Assembly: GCA_034510155.1 (NCBI GenBank)
Contig: CM067376.1
Coordinates: 223,655,810 to 223,719,809 of the forward strand
Source of the DNA: Eucriotettix oculatus
Lineage: Eukaryota > Arthropoda > Insecta > Orthoptera > Tetrigidae
Direction of reading: 5' to 3'
DNA: 64,000 nucleotides
Every line of letters begins with the position of its first letter. Position 1 is the first letter of the stretch. The translations under genes and the position numbers were made by a program. The notes under the pieces were generated by a model. That model had not been told where the DNA came from, ran no database searches, and saw only the letters and a list, made by a program, of their open reading frames with translations. Below are positions 35,014 through 47,000 of the stretch, in pieces.

Positions 35014-38000
35014 CTAAAATAAATATATTTTAAATAATGGTAATGTATTAATATGTATTTGTGTTACTATATCACTCATAAGTTTTATTTTAGTGCTAAT
35101 AAAATAAAGAATATGTTTAATTTTCTGTTTCTTGTTAACAGATAAAGCTGAGTTAGTATGAGGCAAAGGAATTCATTTTTTCGAACTACTTAAAAAAAAT
35201 GAACATTTAAAAATTGTAACATTAGTGTTGTTTAACTCACCAGTCATGTAGCTTACCACCACACCAACCAAAATAGTAATTCCACAGCCAATAAGTGAAT
35301 AATACATATATGTTATTGAATATAAACCATCCAATGGGCCACTGAAAACAAAAATAATTATTTATAAGATAAGAACATGCTAATTATTGAAAATATTTGA
35401 ACATCAATATAAATTGCTTATACCATCAGACTTATTGAACCCACAGTTTGAATGAAAATGTGTGAAGTCAACCAATATCACTTTACAGCATAAGTGATCA
35501 GTTCCAGTCTGATTTGTAATCCATATAAGGAAATACAAAATTGGTAATAAAGTACTGACCATTTGTGCCGGAAACCAAGCAAAAAGAATGATAATAGTCT
35601 TTTATTCATAAATGGATGAATATTGACATGTATATATTCTGTATATTGTACAGAAGCTGAATAGATGGTAAAATGACTTATAGTTTATTCTATAGCTAGA
35701 TATATATTTTTCAACACAACTCAATGTTTTAATTAATATGTTGCCTATAACACCATGTTTGAGGTCAGATCATTGTGTCCAATATGATTGCAAAGCATCT
35801 CATTAGCTCTGCTGTCCCATATACACGAAAAACAAGGATACTTGATACATCCTCTTTCCTGGCCAAAGCGGAAGCAGATCATTTTAATGTTAATATAGGT
35901 GATTGATTGGTGCATGCAATACTGCATCAAATCAATGGCTATATTTGTATCTTCATGCAAAGAGACTGAATGGCTTACTGCTCCTGCACAAAATAAATTT
36001 TCACTGTAGAGGAGGATACCGTTCAGGCTCTGCTTTCAACTATTAATGAACTATCACTGGTCAGTTTCATTATAGGCTAAAAGTCCCAACTCTTCCATTA
36101 AACCATGTATGTTATAGCAATATACAAATCAATCCTTTCTTTGAAAGTATCATGGAAACACACTTTCTTTGATTGAAGTTAGTATTCCTTAGCCTCTTTT
36201 TCAATCAGGGTTTTCTCATGCAGTCTTTTCGCTGACAGCCTTGAAGCATTTTTGGATACTCCCAAACCTCATGTCAAATCATTCAACTTGTGCTGCTCAA
36301 ATCCATCATGAACTGCATCGTCATCAATTTTAACATCTTTGTCATTGGAATTACTTAGATGTTCACCAGACTGTAATTCTTTGAAAACTGGCATTGGAAT
36401 TCCAGCTGAATGAGGCACTGGGTTTATAGCTACTGGTAAACTAGGAAACTTTTTTTACATTTGTTATTCTTTTTGTATCATGATATTTTTGCTATATAAA
36501 GGTAACAATAATTTTAGTAATCTCTGGGCTCTCACATAGGTGTAGCAATTTTGTTAAATACCATCATATAAAACAAGTACTACCAAAGTCTTTGAATGAC
36601 ACTTTAAACCAATTTATTAAATATATTGGCTGATAATAGACTTATTAGTCTACCGAATTCACCCTGTTTTAATTATTAAGCATAACACCCTTTCTTTTCT
36701 TTAATTAAAACATGGCCTGTATTTAAATTGCGTCTATACCACAAATAATTACACAATACATTGTCAACTACAAAATAGTGCAATGGTTTCTGCATTAAGA
36801 TCGAAGGAATTAATATTATTAACAAAATATTTTTTATAGTTTTAAAATGATATTAATAGATTGCTCAAAATTTATTATTTAGTCATTGTAATAAATGATT
36901 CATGAGGAATTGAGGGGTTGGAGGATAGCTTCAAGTTTATTTAAGTACACTTCTCTAAAACAGATGCAGAAGAGTGGCAACTAAAAGTGTACATGCACAT
37001 GTTTGTATCCCAATATGTTTTCTGACTGGGACAACTGTTAGACAATCATCTTTCATAATGCAATTAACTTTTTGTTTGAGTGACATGTGGTCAGCCTTAT
37101 TACCAGTTTCATGACTGGCAAGCAGAATCATCCATTCCCATGCAGGGATTCAAACCCGAGGTGTTCAATGCTACACCACAGCAGTTTGGCTGTAACACAT
37201 TTTATCTTTATTCATAATATGACAAGTGCAATTTCTAATAAAATTCTATTGAAAGTACTCTTCAAAATCATAATGTTCTCTAATGTGTATGTCAAGTTCA
37301 GGTTAAGATAACTTCTTTTGGGATATTTGTGGAAATTTTATATTGATCATTTGGAATACTTGCAAAACTCCAGGATATAAATAGGTATTTTAAATCACCT
37401 TAACTAACATGAAATATACTAGAGAGTTTTACGGCTTTCTCTTAGGGGGGATGATGCAAAGGAGGCCTGTGAACTTTAGGGAGGGACTTTGTGTGGACTC
37501 AGAGAGATATGAACAGTCCAGGATATGAAAGAGGTCATAGACTGTCAAAATTAAGTAAATCTGAGGCACTCTGGAAGAGCATAGCTTTACTGTTCCAGGA
37601 AAAATGGATTTCACAGGAACATTGAAATACAGCCTACATCAAAGCAGCCGGGTATGAGTCAATAAACTTAAAGCTTGAAACCTACTTAACTCTAATCATC
37701 TGTGAAGTAATTTCATCACATAATTACATATATAGTCTCAGTCTCATTAGTTTGAACCTTGGTTGTCTGTTACAGTAACCGACACACATTACTGATGTAT
37801 GCCCGTGGAGAGAAATTTCATGCCAGGGAGTGCACAATGAATAACATGCTATCATGTAATTACTTAAAATAGCATCTTTTAAACTAAACAATTAATTAAT
37901 TCAATTGCTACAAACAATAAATTGTAATGAACATACTCTGGTCTGCCTTCAAGCTCTTCAACTTCTTCTTCTGTAGTGTTATAAACATACAACAGATTTT

Positions 38001-41000
38001 CACTTCTATTTAACATTCTCTTGAACTCTTCAAATGGCAACACATTTAATATAGGTGGTGATTGAGGAGCTAAGTCTGCATATGAATTGTTGGTACACCC
38101 ATCAGTAGAAAGGGGTAGAAGTGCAGCTGGTCCTTGGTCAAGTGTGAAACTTCCAAATGTTATCCACAGTGTTACAATATGGCTAAGAATTATACCTGAT
38201 GCTGCTCCCTGAATATAACATAAAAGAACCTTATTTTATTCAAGTATTTTACAGTGTAACCTGTATTCTAGATTACTGTGCAGTATAATTACATTGTACA
38301 TATAACTGCGAAAGCCTTCGGTTCTCTATTTGAAGAAAATACAGTATACATATACTTCTAAACTGTGAAATAGAGTGCTGTATTTGGTTTTCTGTTTATA
38401 AAATTAAATTATTAAATTTAATAGGTTTTAGAGGTTCATTCCCAACAGAATGATCATTTTACTCACACGAGTTTTGAGTTTGAGGTGTTCATTCAATTAT
38501 CACTGCAATTTATAAATAATTACGAAGTAATTTCTTAAGTTAAATAACTAAGTCCTGTTGCCTCAAAAGAAAACTTTCGATTGACCTCATCCTTCCCCCT
38601 GATCATTCAGCCACACCCTAACCCACTCTACCATCATGTCCGCAGACCACATCCTCATTAATCCTCCATAAATCAGTTCTCTACCTGTCAATCCTCACCC
38701 ACCTAAGTCGTATGCCCCTCAGGTACTTGCAAAAATAAATAAACATAACCAATTCTCCTAAAGTAGGTTAATTAAATGAATTAACCAATCTTCACATTAT
38801 CATGTTAATTATATACCTTTTTAATATTGTATATACTGTATCGTTATCGTCCTAACTGATAATCTGTAAGATAAAAGTTTTTAAAATAATAATAAAAAAA
38901 TAAAATAACTAATTGATTGAAACTGTGTGCCAAAGGGAAACAAAAACAAATAGCAACCATAATATATACTGGTGACAGGTTTCCACAATTTGCAACCTAT
39001 TATTTTTATATTGGGAAACATTAACATAATTAATAAATAATAATTCTGCTCAACATACTTTCCAGTTACAGCATGGAAAAATCATTGCCAATAAGAAAAC
39101 ACCTAACAGAGGGCCACTTGTAGCTGATGTCATCATCATTGATGATTCTATCACTCCAGATGACAGAGCAACAAGAAATGCAATTCCTATGATAACAAAT
39201 CCATAAAGCACACCTGAAACAATTTTTTAAGTTTTGAAACAAGTCCATAAAATTTATACGTGAAATATAAGATATTTTTTAACAAGTTACAATTTAAATT
39301 TTGCACTTAACAATAATAATACTTGTTGTAAGTAACAGCCATTTAGAAAGTAACACATCATAGTTATTTCATATTCATATTAATTGGAAATATTAATTAA
39401 TTACAATATGAACTTTTGTCATGGATCCTGAGTTGAAAATGTTTTACAAAATTACTCAAACAGATTTATTGCATTGAAATATAAAATAGACCATGACAAA
39501 AAATCAAAATCAAAAGCATATTAAAAAAATAATTGTGAATATTAATGACATATTGAATTATATAATTTAATTTTTATTGCATGAAAAATTGCCTATAAAA
39601 TGACTTATTGTTCCATTATGAACTTGATGAAACTGATTGTCTTTCATTAAAATAATATATTCAACTATGGAATTAATTATGAGCTTTATGACTATTTTCT
39701 AATTTTACTATAACTTAGACTTACCTATTCCTTTAATGAAATACAACTGATGCTTATCAGATATTGTCCTAAAAGATGGAATCTGGCAAACAAAATCTTC
39801 AAATGTCACAGTTGCTAAAGAATTTATGTTTGAAACTGCTATGCTGGAAGGATAAATATAAAATTATAATTATACATATAAAGTTCTAAACATCTCAATT
39901 GTATATATACTGATGTGTCAAAAGAAACAAACTGAGGATTAATAAAATATTTTATTCTCTAAATATATAATACCTTAGGGCTCCATTGAACAGAGAAGCC
40001 ATTACAAGACCCAAAAATCCAGGTAGTTTTGAAAATTTATCCTCTACATAAAATGGAACAATCTCATCAATCTTGGTTATGTACCCAAGAGAGAGAGGAT
40101 CACAATCTGCATAGTTGGCAAAAATGACCATTCCAACAATCCAGTTCAAACTAAAGAGAACTGTTATGAATGGGATATTGGTCATTAATGTCCTGGAATA
40201 GAATGTAAATATTAACTTTACTAGCTATATTAAAATCTCAATTGATATTTCTATATAAACACAAAAAAACTAATGTCAACGTTTTTATTTAATACTATTT
40301 ATTAATTATTTATATCACGTTTTTCCCAGATTTTTCAACTTACAGAGGCACAGAATTAATAAATTCCTCAAATACTTTAAACTTTGAAAGGATAAAATAC
40401 ATGTCTTTATAAAGATTAATTTCAAAAGTGGGTGAAATTAAATGTAATAGAACAAGTGTATCAGGAGTGTTAGACCTGAAAAATTGATTTCCCATATTTT
40501 TTTTAACATACAATAATTAAATCATTTGATAAAGAATTAAATAGGGCAATAATTTCTAAAGAAACAAAAATATAGTTATTAAGTACAGTGATATTATATA
40601 AGTTAAGTACTAATTGTAATGAGGTCTTAACAGAATGAGTTTCACAATTAAACTATTTCTTTTTTAACAAATTCAACAAAAAAAGTTTAAATGTAGTTGA
40701 AGCCACAATAGCTGTAAATGAAACTGGGTTTATGAACTTTAGGGAAGGCATGTGTTCTTGTTATGTTAACAGAAGTTTATGAAAAATGAGAGTAAGGCAT
40801 TATTATCAAACTTGTGGCTAAATCTCAATGTGTGTTAAGTTTTTACATAATGCACAGTATTAATTGTGGTTCTATGCCTGATAAGCTTGACAAGGTAGGG
40901 GTCACTACAATCACAGAAGAATGTGAACATAACTTTACACAAACAAATGTGGTTCCATTGTTCAACCCTGGAATTTGCTCTCCAAATCAAAATGATTACA

Positions 41001-44000
41001 CCAAAATTTGTTCTCAGTAACAATACAAGACAGAAATGATTGTACTTATTTGTGATATTGTTGAAAGCAACTTGGTCAAACATCCATTTTGTGCTTGTCA
41101 TTTGTTTCTGTGTCAACTGATGTGAAGCTCATTGCTCGCCGACTTTCAATACAGGTGTTTCTTCAAAATATTGTGTATTTTCACCACAATACGATTTAGG
41201 CCACTTTGATTCATTGATTTACCAACACTGGACTATCAATTTTATCAATAATTTCAGGAGTTTTATCACGATTAGCCTGGGCAAGTTCTGTCTTGAAAGA
41301 CTCACGATTCTTGCACAATCTCGCATGCCAAATTTGAGACGCAGATTTTTGATAAAATAAGTATCACACAACATTTCTGAAAGCCTTGATGCTTTCATTT
41401 GGTAATTGAAAAATGCAAGAATGACACACCACACAAACCAGGTGAAGAACTAAAAATCTTTAGAGTTTGTCACCTGGTTTTTGTGGTGTGTTGTACTTGT
41501 GGTTCTCATTTTTCAATGAAATTATTGTCTGTAATTTGGCTACTTATTTTGAACTTTGTATACACTATACACAGATGTTTAATATTTAATTTTTTTAAAA
41601 TCTTTGTAACTTATAGCAAAAATTTAAACTGCCATTAATGAATTATGCTTTTTCAAATGTGTTTACCATGCATACCCATTAACTATTGAAGTGAGTTTCC
41701 ATTATTGTCATATATGAAGAATGCTTGTAGATTTTGCAAGTAAAACTGTAAGGATTATCTATCAATTTAAAAATATCAGAATCATATTACTTACCTTGTA
41801 ACAGCTTTTTGACTGTCCATGCTCATGTAACGTTGCACAAAATTTTGTTGGCATCCAAAAATTGACACAGACATAAATAATTGCCCAAAAATGGCTGATA
41901 CAGTAGCAACTCTTATTGTTGGATCTAAATCAAAGCTGAAATTAAAATCAAGCAATAAATTTGACAGATAAAAATTAAATATATTTCAAGAAATTTTGAT
42001 ATTTGTTTATAGCTATATAATTTGAAGCAGTATAAGGAGAATTTTAATGAGACACTGAAATCTAATTACTTTTAATTGTGTGTTTTCTTGGTCTAAGTGA
42101 TAGATGTGCCACATCATTATAGTTTTTATATGTTAAATAAATTTTGATGAATAATTTGCTTTATCCCAGAAATAAAACTATGATATAATCAACAAAGAAA
42201 AACATTTACTTATTGAAAAATGATATGTCAGGTTAAATTAAATTATAACTATATAAATTTGTAATTTATGTGACATACTCAAAGAAATGAAGTCTATCGC
42301 GCTCACTGGGTATTTCAAAAACATCCTTGACTCCTCCTGGAACATCTATTGACCCTTTCACAATGATCACAAAACTGCATGCTATCATTACCAGACCTTG
42401 TATCATATCTACATGAATGGCTGACTTTAGTCCTCCCTGTAATGAAATCAGTACATTTCGTTTTAGATGAATGATACAATTTATAAACTTTTCAGTTATG
42501 AAGTCAATACATAAACACAATATGAACAAACAGCAGAGTATAATATCCCTTGCAGTAAGATAAATTTTCCTTATCTATATTCTACATTCAAATTTGTATT
42601 TTTAAGACAACCTTATCTACTTTTAATTCTTGTACACTATTCAAATAATTAGCATCAACTGCTTAATATATTTTGATAAAATACTTAATGTTATGTGTAT
42701 AAAAGTCATGTCAGTACTGATGATGCATGAATGTGAGGAAGTTTAGTGATATTTAAATGGCTGCAAAAATGTTTTGAGGTCAGCCATTAACAAACATATA
42801 ACTCAGTATTTTCATTCAATGTGTCAAAAGACTGGTATCAATTTTTGATTGTTCAACTACAATTTACAGTGCCTTTAATAGCCTGGGATCATGGGATAGA
42901 AATTCAGATAGATTATGTGATGAAGGTGGAGGCGTTCATTGCTGGATATGAGAAGTGAAAGAGGAGTGGACATTGGTAGTGATCTTGGTGTGGCTACCTT
43001 TAGAATGAAGATCCAGGCAAAGAGGACAATAGGACAGGCAATGAAGCAGTATGATGTTGGAAAGCTAAAGGAAGACAGAAATATGAAGGAAGCCTTCAGG
43101 ATAGAACTGAAGAATTATTATCAAGAACTCACTAAGGTAAGAACAAAACTTTTGACGAAAAAAGTGGAGGAAAAATGGGTGAAGATTAAGTAAGTGAAAA
43201 TATCCTGGATTTAAAGGATAAGAAGAAAAAATCCTAGATGACTAATCAGACATGGGAAATTATTAGAGAAAGGAAATAGATAAAGGAGGAAATTAACACT
43301 TGTAAGACATGAGCAAGAAATGCAATCAAAATATGCTGCAAAGGACAAGGAAGTTAAGAGAAGTGTGAGGAGATATCAAAGGAACTGAATAGATAACCTA
43401 AGCATGAGCAGAAGGCAGCCAAAAAGGGAAATCTCAGAGAACTCTATATTGTCACCAGAGATTTGGCAAGGAAACAGATGCAGAGGAACCACACAGTGAA
43501 CAACAAAGATGGTATCCAACAAACTTTGAGGAATGGAAGGTACTTTTTTCTGCAGTTCTAAACTATTTTCTAGAAGAGAAATTAGAAGTAGAGGGAGAAG
43601 AGAAGAAGAAGACTTTCAGACTAATCTTATAATTAAAACCTGCATTTCAATAAAGGAGAAGCTAAAACAAGGGTGTTACACATTGGTAATGCAACAGTAG
43701 TTGATAATATTCAAGCAGAAGTCATGTAGGTTGATATGGACACCACTACCAATGTTGCAACCAATATTTAAGAAAGTATGGGTTAATGCAGACAGATTGG
43801 AGACATGGGTTGCTGGTGAAGTTGTAAAAGAAGGGGAATATGTCAAACTAACAACTGTAGGGGCATCACACTTCTCTCTATTCCAAGCAAACTCTTCACC
43901 AGGGCTTGCTAAACCGAATCAAAGAATCTGCCTACTTGAGACTACAACAGGCTTACAGCTGAAGAGCCAAATAAATACTTTGAGTATAGTTCTGGAAGTG

Positions 44001-47000
44001 TGCTGAATGGTTATCTCGCCTGTATGCAGTGCTCATTGACTTTGAGAAAGCTTTTGATGTGGTATGGAGTGCCATCACAAATTATTAACCTCATTCAAAA
44101 AACATACTGTGACTACACATGCCATGTATCTGAGCATATATCTGTATGTTGAGAATTACTATGTTTCTGATTGTGATTGATACAGAAAAGCAGAATGTGA
44201 CATGAAAGGTGAAATGTGGTATTTAATGTAGACTATGCAATAGGCTGGAAGATCTAGATTTTGCTGACAATTTGTCTCTCTTGTCTGAGCCACATGATGA
44301 AATATAAGCAGAGGTTGAAGACTTGGTAAAAGGAGAGAAAAAAGTAGCAATAAAGGTTAACTAAAAGAAGACCAAGGCCCTAAGGATTAACACCAACAAA
44401 CTATACCCAGTTCTCCTTAATAGTGAACCTATAGAGGATGCCAAAGATGGAGGAGCTGCACAGGATGTATTGCAACATATTCAAAAAGGAAATGGTGCAT
44501 TTGTACAGATCTATCTGGATTGGAAAAATAACAAAATATCTACCAGGACCAAACTCCACATCTATTGAAGTAATGTCAAGTCTGTTCTATTATATGGGTT
44601 GAAAGTGACTAAAGAAATCACCTCCAAGTTACAGATGTTTGTCAACTGCTGTTTAAGAAAGATTTATTGGTTGAAATTAATCTCCAACCATGAACTATGG
44701 AGAAAGATGGGGGACATACAGGTAAAGCTGCAAAAATGAAAATTGATTGGACATACACTGAGGAAGGGAAATGAAGCCATTGAAAGAGAGGCACTGAACT
44801 GGAACCCACAGGGTAAAAGGAAGGGATTGAGGCCCAAACAACCAAGGCAAAGATATGGAAGCAATGGAAGAAGGCAAGACCTGGAGAGAGATAAAGAGGC
44901 TGGTGTCAACAGGACCAGATGGAGATGTATTGTTGATGCGCTATGCTCCATGATGATCAGAGCCTTCTGATGAATTTACACAAATACAATGTACATCTTG
45001 TTATGGAACACTCTTGTGTTACTTCTAATCGAAATGCAAAATGAAGTAATTATTTTGGTTTGATTTTGTCTTAATCAGCAAAACAGTTTCTTGGAATTTT
45101 CAACTGTTGCAAACATTGGAGAACCATTTGTAGAACTTATTATGATATAATTTTATTATTATGTTATACTCATCATTCATTAGAGTGGCAAAATGAAACA
45201 AAATCATCACCATTAACAACAAAACTTACCATTAGAGTGAATATTACACTGATGGCAATAATTGAGCAAATTGAAGCCCAGTACGGTAATCCAACAACAG
45301 TTTTCAGGGCAACACATGGTGTAAAAACAGTTACACCCATATTCATAAGACTACGAACAACATATGTGAAGCTTGCTAAGCATCGCACTAGATTAGATTT
45401 GAAGCGCATATCAAGATACTGGAACAGAAATTAAACATTAAACTGAATTAAATACAAAAATTCATACACACTGCATTGTATATATTACTGTTTTATTTAT
45501 TGTAACTAATTTATTAAAAACTATTTTGATATGTCATTAATTAAAAAATAAACATTTCACAAGAACTCTTCTGTAATGAGTCTACTTTTATTAAATATTT
45601 TCAATATTAATCTTGCGTCAAAAATGACAATTTCATGCTGTGTAAAGTGTTTACCAAAATTAGCTAAGCTACAATAATGTCTAATCCTGTTGTATTAAAA
45701 CAAATTTAGAAATATTCATAAACCACTTGATCAGAGGCGTAGAGTGGTGTGTGGGGCAGCACTTTTTGGGAGCAGTCATATTTCACAATAGTCTATATAC
45801 ATTAACAACTTGTAATCTGAAGAAAAAATTTAAAGTCTATACAATATACAACAACAAATTTATTCTTACTTTTTATAATTTTGTGAATTTTGTAACCCTC
45901 TGGATTAAATAGCTAAATTAGGGGGAGACAAAATTGGTCTACACCCTGGGCGGCTGAAAGCCATACTATGCCACTAGTTAACAAAAGTAACGTAGTTCGA
46001 GTAGAGTGTAAGATCGAAAATTGGGAGGTGATTGTTCTTATAAATTAATTACTTAAACTCGCGAAAGTTCAGTTAAAGTCTAATACTTGAAAATATATAC
46101 GCTTTGGAAACATTATAATATGGTTTGAGCATTACTCAAGAGTCAGCTTAGATAATGTCTGTACCGTAGGCTAGTGTCACTCTTGAGCGGGTTGCGGTGC
46201 AGGTGCGTTTACCGCCCCGTCGTAGCCGCTCAATGCTGTGGGTAAAACGCAACACGTCCGGCGATAATTGGATGGGGGAAGGGGTTACTATTGGAACATT
46301 ATCAATTTTATAAACTTAATCAAATAATAAACTAGCATCATTGGTAAACTAAACATGTTGATTTTGAAATTATAATTTGATACTGCCGATTTATTAATTT
46401 CAGCATGGATTATTTCCAAATTTTTTAGTATTTTTAAATAATACGTAAATTCTTACGACCTGATTAAGGTAGAAATGAATACCGAATCGTATCATTTAAA
46501 AAAAATTAGAAACAGAGGTCAATCCATGCCAAGTGGTCCAGAAAAAAGGAAATTGATTGCTCATCTTCTCAGTAATTTTTTATATATTGTTGGTGCATTC
46601 CCTCGTGTTCTTGCAGTTCCAAACTAATTTTATTTCATTTGTACTGTGTCTGGTTCAAAAATTACCAACGCGGGGCTCACCTGACTATGTCGAGAATGCC
46701 TCGTACACCCTCTGGGTTTTTTCAAAGTTCTTACATGTCGAGATACCTTCGCCTATTTTAGGTTTATGTACTAGGGTCGAAGACCTTGGGCATAGGGCAA
46801 AAGTTGTCCGCTGATCCCATTGCATCAGTGGGCCAACAGCCGTGCAGACACGGAGAAGGGAGTGCTGCGTCCCCACAGCAAATTCGTCTCCCGTCATTCG
46901 AAAGGGCATGAGAGTAGTACCCAATGACCGACCTTCCTGATGCAGGTTTTCTAAGGTTTTCCGTGAATCTCTTTAAGTGAAACTACGGGTAAGATCCTTA

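Noticed and set aside
39952..39973. Extension of SLC5 exon 6 into YYIFRE
   Set aside because: A consensus donor (AAG|GTATTA) precedes it and the protein family continues correctly only through exon 7.
42939..43193. 84-codon ORF as a host gene
   Set aside because: Its sequence is the RTE-like LINE endonuclease end (RSERGVDIGSD), part of the decayed element in intron 3.
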